Source: a virus. Taken from it: a DNA stretch of 21,227 bases. Below, piece by piece: positions 14,550 through 20,558 of this stretch. The notes below the pieces were generated by a model, which saw nothing but the letters and a program-made list of their open reading frames with translations, was not told where the DNA came from and did no database searches. Position 1 is the first letter of the stretch. Every line of letters begins with the position of its first letter. The position numbers and the translations under genes are program-made. The DNA is taken from IMG/VR virus record IMGVR_UViG_3300011271_000017, positions 1 to 21,227 of that record. The stretch is one strand, 5' to 3'.

Positions 14550-14807
14550 TCAACAATTCTCTCGTTGTGCTTGCAACTGTGCCTCAAGTGCGGCAATTTC
14601 CTTGATCGCTTCCTTTTTGACGAGCTTGCACATCTTGCCAAAAAGGACATCACTAAACCATGACCACTGAGCCATATGTGGCTGAAACAACATCAGAAAT
14701 CTTTCTGGCTTTTCCTGCAAATCCTTGAGTAGATCACGCATCACCTCCATCTGTTCAACCTCTTCAGGTGATAGCTCAATGTGGCAATGTGTCATCGTCC
14801 AGGTCAT
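14550..14807 (-). CDS. Hypothetical helical protein after the portal
   Basis: The ATG at 14807 overlaps the portal stop (ATGA), so I use it in place of an upstream start inside the portal gene. The 85-residue product starts MTWTMTHCHIELSPEEVEQM, followed by helices (VMRDLLKDLQEKPERFLMLF) and a final helix EAIKEIAALEAQLQAQREN. It is likely a small coiled-coil protein. Function is unknown. Confidence 0.68.
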   Translation of the reverse strand: MTWTMTHCHIELSPEEVEQMEVMRDLLKDLQEKPERFLMLFQPHMAQWSWFSDVLFGKMCKLVKKEAIKEIAALEAQLQAQRENC

Positions 14808-16363
14808 CGTTTTGCCCTCAACAATTCTCGGTACTGTTCTCTGGTCACTGCCAACTGAGGCAGCGTCTTGACATACTTCATCAGCGCGGCCCCCACGTCT
14901 GAATCGTCGGCTTCCATGTCCTCTTCCGGGCTGCACGACGGCATGCCCTCCGCACTCTGAGTCTCCAAATGCCCAGTATCAGCAGGAATGGTAAGAGATT
15001 TGACAGGAGGCTGATCGCTGCTATCATCGCTATCTGTTGTATCATCGGGGGGAACCTCCGTCACGGTTGTTTTCGGTGGTGGTAGTTGTGGAGGCGTCGC
15101 AGGCGGATTAATCGCCTTGCCTGACATCGCTGCAATGTAGTCGTCGAGGTCTTCCACATGCACCGGTACCTGGTTGATGATCACAAAGTCCTTCACCGGC
15201 AGCTTTGGCCTGCCTTGTATTTCCCTGGCCTCTAAGAACGTGGTGGTACTCGCTGTAAATTCTGCTGATGCTCTCTCGCTGGCTTGCGCTTTCGCTTCCT
15301 GCAAGCGGTGCTGAATGGCTTCCACGTCCTCTTGATCGTAGCCAAGATAGCCACCGTAGCGCGGTGTGAGCCACATGTTGAGCGAGTCTTGGAACATGTC
15401 CAGGAGCGGGAATTCAATCTCGGTGTAGAGCGCGTAGCGGGCTTCAGCCTGGTTGTTGTACGTTGAGTCAGTCAATCCGAGCAAGAACAAAGGGAAGTTG
15501 AAGAAAATACCGGCAATGTCCCTATCCCCTTTCGTGTCTGACTCCAACCAGTCCAGCTCGTACGGACTCATGCTCATGCTTTGCCACTTGACGCCGCCAT
15601 GCAGGATAGCGGTTTCGCCGGCGTTGCGCGGGCCTGCAAACTTCTTGCGTATCTCTTCTTTCAGGCTCTTGTATTCCTGATCTCCAAGCAGCGCATCCGT
15701 CACCCATGCACCGCCGGGCCGGGCCATATTGGACATTAAGCCCAGGTTCCACTTTTGCCCGGCTTTCTGAATGTCCACGAGCATTGCAGCCACTTCGATA
15801 GGTGACATGCCGTACACATCGTCGTTGCCTGCAAAGAGCTTGTTGTGCATGACAAAGGGATCCGCGTAACGCCTGGGAGGTGAGAAGTTGCCAAATTCGT
15901 AGTAGAGCGGCCCATTGTCATCAACCTTGATCTTGGTGAGATCGGGTCGCAAGTTGTACAGCTCATCGAACTTGCCTGTAGGGTTCTGCTTTACATTGAT
16001 GCCGAGCACATAGCTATTTCCGGTCATGCAGTAGTAGGCAATCATGGCTTCTCTAAAGGTTGTACCGGCTGTCTTTGGAGCAGGTCTATTCCACAGCGTC
16101 ATCAGTTCAGAGTTAGGCACTTCGCGCTTCTTGGTTTCATCGGTGTAGTGCTTCCACTTGATGCCAGCTCCGGCGCGTGCAATGTGACCGATCACGCGGA
16201 ATACCGTCTTGTTGCCTCTGTAGCCCTCCTGAATGTACGCACGAGTGTTGCGCGGCATCGTGGCAGGTGCAGCTACGCCTTGCTGAGCGACCACTACCTG
16301 CACGTTCGGATCAGCTTTGTATTGTTCGCTGTACTGGCGGGTGCGTCTTTGTTTTCTGCTCAT
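14804..16363 (-). CDS. Portal protein, HK97 family
   Basis: The 519-residue protein matches HK97-type portals: NKTVFRVIGHIARAGAGIKWKHY, MTLWNRPAPKTAGTTFREAM, YCMTGNSYVLGI, and a wing-stem section reading DDVYGMSPIEVAAMLVDIQ. The later AGIFFNFPLFLLGLTDSTYNNQAEA and PLLDMFQDSLNMWLTPRYGG are typical of the stem and clip. The C-terminal 120 residues are acidic and Pro-rich (PPATPPQLPPPKTTVTEVPP), perhaps disordered. It would form the dodecameric ring through which DNA is packaged. Start ATG overlaps a stop (ATGA) and encodes MSRKQRRTRQYSEQ, an N-terminus shared in part with two genes upstream. The next start downstream is far inside the conserved part. Confidence 0.93.
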   Translation of the reverse strand: MSRKQRRTRQYSEQYKADPNVQVVVAQQGVAAPATMPRNTRAYIQEGYRGNKTVFRVIGHIARAGAGIKWKHYTDETKKREVPNSELMTLWNRPAPKTAGTTFREAMIAYYCMTGNSYVLGINVKQNPTGKFDELYNLRPDLTKIKVDDNGPLYYEFGNFSPPRRYADPFVMHNKLFAGNDDVYGMSPIEVAAMLVDIQKAGQKWNLGLMSNMARPGGAWVTDALLGDQEYKSLKEEIRKKFAGPRNAGETAILHGGVKWQSMSMSPYELDWLESDTKGDRDIAGIFFNFPLFLLGLTDSTYNNQAEARYALYTEIEFPLLDMFQDSLNMWLTPRYGGYLGYDQEDVEAIQHRLQEAKAQASERASAEFTASTTTFLEAREIQGRPKLPVKDFVIINQVPVHVEDLDDYIAAMSGKAINPPATPPQLPPPKTTVTEVPPDDTTDSDDSSDQPPVKSLTIPADTGHLETQSAEGMPSCSPEEDMEADDSDVGAALMKYVKTLPQLAVTREQYRELLRAKR

Positions 16364-16551
16364 CGCACCCCCTGTGTGTTACAATTACCCTGTCGTCTGT
16401 CAGTCAAGCTGTAGTAGTAGGCAGGCCGTCCGCCTAACGGCATGGATACATTCAGCAAGGCCCATTGCTGGCGGATTAATCCGGAGTTCGAGTCCCGGCG
16501 GGCGGCTTTTTCGGTGTATTGCCTTTGCGGGCGGTTGCGTTTTCGGCTCAT
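16360..16551 (-). CDS. 63-codon ORF with portal-like N-terminus over a tRNA-like sequence
   Basis: The ORF starts with ATGA overlap and ends with ATGA overlap to the portal, so it is coupled at both ends. Its first residues, MSRKRNRPQRQYTEK, resemble the portal N-terminus MSRKQRRTRQYSEQ. After that it runs antisense through a tRNA-like sequence (AARRDSNSGLI is the translation of the reverse of a T-arm). I think it arose by duplication of the portal start followed by insertion of tRNA-like DNA. It may be translated, but the rest of the peptide shows no protein-like pattern. The chance it has a function is low. Confidence 0.4.
   Translation of the reverse strand: MSRKRNRPQRQYTEKAARRDSNSGLIRQQWALLNVSMPLGGRPAYYYSLTDRRQGNCNTQGVR
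16425..16506 (+). other. Degenerate tRNA-like sequence
   Basis: A seven-base acceptor-like strand CCGTCCG (16426-16432) pairs with CGGGCGG (16499-16505), with one G-U pair and an extra G-C at the ends (G425, C506). A T-arm with the loop TTCGAGT precedes the 3' strand, with stem partners on either side but with a mismatch or bulged A. The middle has AACGGCATGGATA, close to common D-loop sequence, and a hairpin CAGCAA-ggccca-TTGCTG where the anticodon arm would be. The D-stem does not pair and the anticodon loop is not of normal length, so I see a decayed tRNA or a mimic, not a working tRNA. TTTTT follows. Confidence 0.35.
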
Positions 16552-16808
16552 GGCTTGCTCACCTTCACATACTTCTCTAGCTCATCTACCACGTATGACT
16601 CAGGTATCCAGTCAGCAAGTAAGTCCTGATTGAACTGAACAATATGTTTCTCACCGTCCACTATCGTGAGGAATGTTGTATCAAATGAGCGGTTAAGCGA
16701 GCGAAAGTAGATATCCAGGTGACTCTCTTGGACGGTGAAGCCTCGTTCTTGTGCTAATTGCTCTAATCGCGCTCGTGTGATGCCAGTATATCTCTGTTTC
16801 CTGCTCAT
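16548..16808 (-). CDS. Hypothetical protein with MSRKQRYTG start
   Basis: The ATG at 16808 overlaps the upstream stop (ATGA), so it is preferred over upstream codons. The 86-residue product starts MSRKQRYTGITRARLEQLAQ and has a helical N-terminal part (LEQLAQERGF) then strands (LDIYFRSLNRSFDTTFLTIVDG). It ends VDELEKYVKVSKP. The first codons repeat those of the portal and of the ORF between them. No known family is apparent. Confidence 0.68.
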   Translation of the reverse strand: MSRKQRYTGITRARLEQLAQERGFTVQESHLDIYFRSLNRSFDTTFLTIVDGEKHIVQFNQDLLADWIPESYVVDELEKYVKVSKP

Positions 16809-17050
16809 GGTGACACCTTCTGCTTCCATCCACACCAGCAGGTACGCGGTACAACTTGCGTGAACGCATGTCCGTTGCTACAGCGATACGCAACAGTGGT
16901 GGTATTCATGTCGTGAAAATGCCGCATCCCCTCGCGGTCATAGAATGGCTCGCAGTACATGAGCGTAGATTGACCTGCGCCCTCGATAATGCGCTCTGGC
17001 GTGATACCTTGTTCAGCACAGGTAGGGCAATGCGGTATAGCGGCAATCAT
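16805..17050 (-). CDS. Small Cys-rich zinc-ribbon protein after the large terminase
   Basis: The ATG at 17050 overlaps the terminase stop (ATGA). The 81-residue product has HCPTCAEQG near the start, then MYCEPFYD, YRCSNGHAF and a final CWCGWKQK, so two CxxC-type pairs and further Cys/His residues suggest a zinc ribbon. It overlaps the next gene by ATGA. Nucleic acid or protein binding in packaging is inferred from position only. Confidence 0.72.
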   Translation of the reverse strand: MIAAIPHCPTCAEQGITPERIIEGAGQSTLMYCEPFYDREGMRHFHDMNTTTVAYRCSNGHAFTQVVPRTCWCGWKQKVSP

Positions 17051-18705
17051 CCCCAATCACCTCCCTCATGCTCAGCAGCCCACTCAAACGGGTTGACTTG
17101 CGGGCCACGCTTGAATAGCTCTTGTGTAACTTTCTCGGCTTCTTCCTCAGCTATGCGCTTCTGCTCTTCCGTGATGGCTTCCGCTTGCTTCAAGTGCTCA
17201 ATCGAGAGCGTCGTATCAAGTTCAGGCCCTTCATTGTCCAGGTCGAGCAGCCCTGGTCTGCCGTAGGTTGAGATGACCAGCGCCATCATTGCGTGGCAAT
17301 CGGGGTATTCATCGTGCGGCGCTTTGGGGAAGCTAAACAGTTCTTTCTCCGCCTCTTCGATGCCTTCCATGTCTTTGTTGTGGTAGACCTTGCCATTGCT
17401 GTAGAGGATAGAGCCGGTGGTGGAGCGCATGACCTTATCCGTTTTAGGCACAAAAGGTTTAATGGGAAGCCCCAGCGAGATGAGATACTGGATCATGGCG
17501 AGCTGATACCCAACCTTCTCAACTGCAATGATCGAGTGCATGAAGCGCTGAAAGATGAGCGGTATTTGTTGTTGCTGCTCTGGAAAGTCCAGGTGCTCAT
17601 GCAGCGCGTGGAGCAGCAGCGCGTCTTTGTACGGCGTGATTGCCCAGGTTTCCATGAGAAAGAAGTCGGCTGTGCTTTTCGTGGATACTGCCAAGTCGAT
17701 GACTGCCAGGTTCCAGCACTCATCGATAGGCACAGTCACTCTCCCTCGCGGTGTTTCCAGCAGGTAGGATTGCGTTTGCTGATCGACAGTGAACCAGCGC
17801 CTGTCACGCGCCTTGTAGATAAATCCGCCATAGGGTATCGGGCTTTGCTGGTATTGTGCTGAGTAGTGGAGCGGGCCTAGCGCGCGCTTGAGCTTGTCTA
17901 ATACTTCGCGCGGGAACTTCTCCGGCCACAATAGCTCATCTTCTTGTGTACGCACATCGTAGGGACCAAGCGAGGTGGTTTGCGCACGTGCAGGCTCATA
18001 TTCCTCTGGCAAGTCTACATGCTCCCAGCCTTGCTTGAGAATATGGCCGATCAAATCGTCCTCATCCAACCGTTGGCCAACGACAATCATCGGCCCATTT
18101 TCCTGATCATTCAAGCGTGACATCCAGGTTTTGCCGAACCAGTCTTTTGTGGCTTCGATGTCAGCGCGTCCAGCCATCGCATTATTCGGGTCATCAACCA
18201 GCAGGTGTGAGGCACGTTTGCCGGTGGCCGATGAGCGCACGGCCACGGCCATGCAATAGCCCCGCCGGTTGTTCTGGAAGAAGACCTTGACGTTCTGGCT
18301 CGTGGAGAGTTTGAAGAGCGAACCGTAGCGCTCCTGGAACCATTCAGATTCAATCAGGTCGCGCCGGTACTTGTTGTCTCTGACCGCCAGGTCCAGCGAG
18401 TGCGAGGCGCACAACCACCGGCTATAGGGATCGTTGACCCAGCACCAGACAGGGAACAGCACCGAAATAAACGAGGATTTGGCATGGCCAGGGGCAAGCG
18501 TGATGGCCAGGCGTTTGATACGTCGCTCAAAGACAGCTTGCAGGTGATCGCAAATCACATCGAGGTGCCAGTTCCACAGGAGCGGCGTGCCAGGTTCAAT
18601 CACAGGCCAGGCGGCCTTTGCGAAGAGCTTGAAGGTGAGTGCATAGCGCAGGGCTTGTTTCTTTTCGTCATCGGTGAGTGGAGCAGAGAGAAATGTTGTT
18701 GCCAT
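17047..18705 (-). CDS. Terminase large subunit
   Basis: The 552-residue protein is the packaging motor ATPase and nuclease. A Walker A-like motif (LAPGHAKSS, about 70-78) and Walker B (HLLVDDP, about 167-173) mark the ATPase. DWFGKTWMSRL, then GPMIVVGQRLDEDDL, is the coupling region. The RNase H-like nuclease begins at WNLAVIDLAVSTKSTADF, with Asp about 337 as a likely metal ligand. HDEYPDCHAMM near residue 490 supplies the C-terminal acidic cluster. Length is normal. It overlaps the small terminase gene by TGATG, so translation is coupled. Confidence 0.93.
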   Translation of the reverse strand: MATTFLSAPLTDDEKKQALRYALTFKLFAKAAWPVIEPGTPLLWNWHLDVICDHLQAVFERRIKRLAITLAPGHAKSSFISVLFPVWCWVNDPYSRWLCASHSLDLAVRDNKYRRDLIESEWFQERYGSLFKLSTSQNVKVFFQNNRRGYCMAVAVRSSATGKRASHLLVDDPNNAMAGRADIEATKDWFGKTWMSRLNDQENGPMIVVGQRLDEDDLIGHILKQGWEHVDLPEEYEPARAQTTSLGPYDVRTQEDELLWPEKFPREVLDKLKRALGPLHYSAQYQQSPIPYGGFIYKARDRRWFTVDQQTQSYLLETPRGRVTVPIDECWNLAVIDLAVSTKSTADFFLMETWAITPYKDALLLHALHEHLDFPEQQQQIPLIFQRFMHSIIAVEKVGYQLAMIQYLISLGLPIKPFVPKTDKVMRSTTGSILYSNGKVYHNKDMEGIEEAEKELFSFPKAPHDEYPDCHAMMALVISTYGRPGLLDLDNEGPELDTTLSIEHLKQAEAITEEQKRIAEEEAEKVTQELFKRGPQVNPFEWAAEHEGGDWG

Positions 18706-19184
18706 CAGCTCACCTGCTCCTGTTCATCCTCAGCTAAGAGTTGCTGAATAGCCATCCGCGTGCGAGGCGATATCTTCGTAAGCGGGATGCTGAGCACATC
18801 TTGTACTTCCGTCTCACGTGGCGCAATGACCAGAACTTTGACGTACTGCGCTAAGGCATCGCTCAAACTCTTGTGGGAGGCAATCGGCAAAATATCGTCA
18901 GCTTGCAGGTGCTGGGCTAATTGATGTAAGCCGATACGAGCAATGCTTACAGCGTCATCAGAAACAGGAAATGGGACGGGTTTAGGGGAACGTCCCACTG
19001 TCCCATGTCCCAACATCTTGGTAATGGCCCCTTTGATCGTGTCATTCGTACGAGAGGGTTCTATCCACTGCTCTTCATGCTTACGACGGGCAATGGTCGA
19101 TTTACTAGCGCCATACTTCACAGCCAAGACGCGCAAGGAAGCCCCTTGTTCATACTCTTGCCGAATGACGCTCCAATCAATCAT
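18705..19184 (-). CDS. Terminase small subunit
   Basis: The 159-residue protein starts with a helix-turn-helix (WSVIRQEYEQGASLRVLAVK, then YGASKSTIARRKHEEQW, residues about 4-40), as small terminases do. A long C-terminal helical part follows (ISPRTRMAIQQLLAEDEQ). It would bind the pac or cos site and recruit the large subunit. Its position directly before the large subunit gene, with a TGATG overlap, is the strongest evidence. It overlaps the upstream membrane protein gene by ATGA. Confidence 0.85.
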   Translation of the reverse strand: MIDWSVIRQEYEQGASLRVLAVKYGASKSTIARRKHEEQWIEPSRTNDTIKGAITKMLGHGTVGRSPKPVPFPVSDDAVSIARIGLHQLAQHLQADDILPIASHKSLSDALAQYVKVLVIAPRETEVQDVLSIPLTKISPRTRMAIQQLLAEDEQEQVS

Positions 19185-19345
19185 GGTCTCACCGCCGGGA
19201 GCTGCTGAGTGGATTGTTTCGGGATGGGCTTCATAAACTTCCTATCGAGATAGCGCATGTGTAGGATATGACCAACAACGACGCAGAAGAGCGCAAAACC
19301 GCCTCCAAATCCGATGAGGACGATGGCTGTAAGTGCGCTAATCAT
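19181..19345 (-). CDS. 54-residue single-pass membrane protein
   Basis: The product starts MISALTAIVLIGFGGGFALF, continues CVVVGHILHMRYLDRKFMKP, and ends with a Pro/Gln-rich tail. Residues 3-27 form one transmembrane segment, and the positive residues after it suggest the C-terminus is inside. GGAAAGAG precedes the ATG, and the stop overlaps the small terminase start by ATGA. A single-span protein could be a holin-like or superinfection protein, but no lysis gene is adjacent, so this is open. Confidence 0.68.
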   Translation of the reverse strand: MISALTAIVLIGFGGGFALFCVVVGHILHMRYLDRKFMKPIPKQSTQQLPAVRP

Positions 19346-19428
19346 GCTTTCTCTTTCCGTCCAGTGGAACCCGATATATCGTCAACCCGCCTGTAAAGCC
19401 CGTTCTACCGCTATTGGTAGCTAAACGC

Positions 19429-19456
19429 GGGTAAGTAAACGTAGCTTTTCTTACCC
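19429..19456. repeat. 7-bp inverted repeat upstream of the membrane protein gene
   Basis: GGGTAAG (19429-19435) and CTTACCC (19450-19456) are exact reverse complements with 14 bases between. A second hairpin, CTACC-gctatt-GGTAG, lies next to it at about 19405-19420. Both are in the 117-base spacer between two genes. An operator or RNA structure is possible. No promoter is clear here. Confidence 0.45.
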
Positions 19457-19462
19457 TGGCAC

Positions 19463-19684
19463 TCACCGCTTGCTTGCTTGTGTAACAGGCATGCATTCCT
19501 CGTGCGCTCTGCGAAACGCTTCACCCGCCACTGTCTTGTTCGGTACTTTGTTCAGGTCGAGTTGCGCGCCACAATCACACGAGAGGAACGCAGCAGAGTA
19601 GCCGAGCTTGAACGCGGCATGGATAGGCGAGATCGGCATTCTTGTGTAATGTGCTCGTTTATTTTCGGGTGCGCCTGGGATCAC
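19463..19684 (-). CDS. Small protein with LSCDCGAQLDL motif
   Basis: The GTG at 19684 has GGAGG six bases upstream, a much better site than the TTG seven codons earlier or an internal ATG. The 73-residue product contains ISPIHAAFKLGYSAAFLSCDCGAQLDLNKV and ends EECMPVTQASKR. A C-x-C-G pair and a later Cys suggest a small metal site. A terminator stem lies directly before it, so it can only be read by read-through or by a promoter in the few bases after the terminator. Function is unknown. Confidence 0.62.
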   Translation of the reverse strand: MIPGAPENKRAHYTRMPISPIHAAFKLGYSAAFLSCDCGAQLDLNKVPNKTVAGEAFRRAHEECMPVTQASKR

Positions 19685-19703
19685 GGTTTGCCTCCAAGAC
19701 AAC

Positions 19704-19736
19704 AAAAAAACGCTTAGAGCTTTTCAACTCTAAGCG
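19704..19736 (-). terminator. Rho-independent terminator directly before a small gene
   Basis: CGCTTAGAG and CTCTAAGCG form nine perfect pairs with an 8-nt loop. In minus-strand RNA seven U follow. It lies about 20 bases before the GTG of the next gene and about 107 bases after the stop of the upstream gene. The interval 19737-19842 holds no convincing gene. I see a GGGCC-aaa-GGCCC hairpin there and a few very short frames. Confidence 0.8.
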
Positions 19737-19842
19737 CCTGCATGGGCCAAAGGCCCGCGTTATCAGCACTTATGCTGCGTTTGTTGCCTCGGTTTCTTTC
19801 ACCCGTAGCGCGACCGTGTACAACCGGTAGCAGCCCGCGCCA

Positions 19843-20070
19843 TTATGCTGTTCTCTTCCTCTTCTTGCCGGGGATATCAGGTGTTGGCTCATAGCCGGTA
19901 ATGTTGCCACCAAATATCTTGAGCAGGAGCCGCCCATTGCCACCTGCTAGTTCTTGGAACCAACCGATCAACTGGCTAATCATCCCGACATCTTCCACAT
20001 GCACATGCTCGTAGTGCTTCAGATGTTCCACACAGATAGCCGGTAGTTCGTTCGTGTCACAGGCATACAT
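19843..20070 (-). CDS. Hypothetical protein, 75 residues, with its own promoter
   Basis: The ATG at 20070 (MYACDTNELPAICVEHLKHY) has GGGGAG seven bases before it, a better fit than the GTG five codons upstream. The product is a helical N-terminal part, then VGMISQLIGWFQELAGGNG, and a basic C-terminus GKKRKRTA. A promoter (20099-20107) starts about 22 bases upstream. It is divergent from the large plus-strand RNA. Function is unknown. Confidence 0.66.
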   Translation of the reverse strand: MYACDTNELPAICVEHLKHYEHVHVEDVGMISQLIGWFQELAGGNGRLLLKIFGGNITGYEPTPDIPGKKRKRTA

Positions 20071-20098
20071 GGTCGCACTCCCCACAAGTTCTAAGGAG

Positions 20099-20107
20099 AG
20101 TATACCA
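20099..20107 (-). promoter_or_regulatory. Extended -10 promoter for the 75-residue gene
   Basis: The minus strand reads TGGTATACT. Predicted start near 20092. It is back to back with the plus-strand promoter at 20122-20130, with about 20 bases between the two -10 elements, so the two may interfere. Confidence 0.62.
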
Positions 20108-20121
20108 TATTTGTTGAATTA

Positions 20122-20130
20122 TGCTATACT
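20122..20130 (+). promoter_or_regulatory. Extended -10 promoter for the large structured RNA
   Basis: The plus strand reads TGCTATACT. Predicted start near 20137. There is no good -35, but the extended -10 is complete. Confidence 0.65.
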
Positions 20131-20136
20131 GCCCAC

Positions 20137-20384
20137 TAGCGGACGTGGGACTAGTGCCAGGACCGTGGGTGCTCAGGCTGGTGAATGAAGAGGTAACAGA
20201 CTTCAGAGTGCCAAGTGAGTAGAACCGGCAATGAAGCGTAACGAGAACATTGCAAGCAGGCTAGTCCCAGAAGCAAGCTACCAGCCCGGTCGGCCGGGAG
20301 GCTGTACTCCTTTGGAGCTAAGCGGAATATGTACGCAGTCTGGCGGGTCCAGTAGTCGCTTTGAACTACTGGACTTTTGCTTTT
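20137..20384 (+). ncRNA. Structured non-coding RNA of about 250 nt, possibly HEARO / omega-RNA-like
   Basis: The unit has a promoter, no plausible protein, and a perfect terminator. TGGGACTAG (20146-20154) pairs with CTAGTCCCA (20261-20269), closing a domain. Inside are GCAATG...CATTGC and TGAAG...CTTCA hairpins. After it come CAGCC...GGCTG with an inner CGG-tcgg-CCG, and CTCC-ttt-GGAG. The 5' end can instead form CACTAG-(11 nt)-CTAGTG (20134-20139 with 20151-20156), which excludes the closing stem. Blocks GACCGTGGGT and CAGGCTG (20161-20180) resemble, from memory, GACCGTAGGT and CAGGCTG of the IscB omega-RNA scaffold (HEARO, RF02033). No IscB-like gene is here. The RNA is well supported, the family is not. 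Confidence 0.72.
20347..20384 (+). terminator. Terminator of the large structured RNA
   Basis: GTCCAGTAGT and ACTACTGGAC form ten perfect pairs with an 8-nt loop, followed by TTTTGCTTTT. This is a strong rho-independent terminator. Confidence 0.9.
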
Positions 20385-20391
20385 CCCCAAC

Positions 20392-20420
20392 AAAAAACCC
20401 CTCGTTTAGCGTCGGAGGGG
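20392..20420 (-). terminator. Terminator of the short minus-strand RNA
   Basis: In minus-strand RNA CCCCTC (20420-20415) pairs with GAGGGG (20403-20398), followed by six U. It faces the plus-strand terminator, leaving about eight bases between the two U-runs. Confidence 0.75.
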
Positions 20421-20464
20421 GCGACGTGGGAAAAATCGATGTGCTCTTGTAGCATGGAATGCAC
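20392..20464 (-). ncRNA. Short minus-strand RNA, about 70 nt, facing the large RNA
   Basis: A promoter with both elements and a terminator bound a transcript of about 73 nt. An ATG near its start lacks a ribosome binding site, and the possible peptide reads through the terminator, so I call it non-coding. It contains GAGCAC and then TCCCACGTC. These can pair in antiparallel order with GTGCTC (20169-20174) and GACGTGGGA (20142-20150) of the large RNA. Trans-acting or antisense-like control of the large RNA is an inference. Confidence 0.6.
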
Positions 20465-20470
20465 AGGGCC

Positions 20471-20499
20471 AGTATAACATGATTGCTCGTATGCTACAA
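20471..20499 (-). promoter_or_regulatory. Promoter of the short minus-strand RNA
   Basis: The minus strand has TTGTAG, 17 bases, TATACT, with TG-T before the -10 (extended). This is the best promoter in the window. Predicted start near 20464. Confidence 0.75.
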
Positions 20500-20558
20500 T
20501 ATCACCAGCCCGCATTGTACATTTACGTTCTATTGACGAAACCATCAATGGTGAACCT

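Noticed and set aside
16442-16633. Plus-strand ORF across the tRNA-like sequence
   Set aside because: Its WRINPEFESRRAAF segment is the translation of a T-arm, not a protein motif, and no ribosome binding site precedes it.
16791-16796. TATACT on the minus strand inside the MSRKQRYTG gene
   Set aside because: It lacks the TG extension and a -35, and is explained by the codons for R-Y-T.
19737-19842. Very short minus-strand frames (for example MARAATGCTRSRYG after a TAATG)
   Set aside because: Fewer than 20 codons with no conserved pattern visible, so I list the stretch as without a convincing gene.
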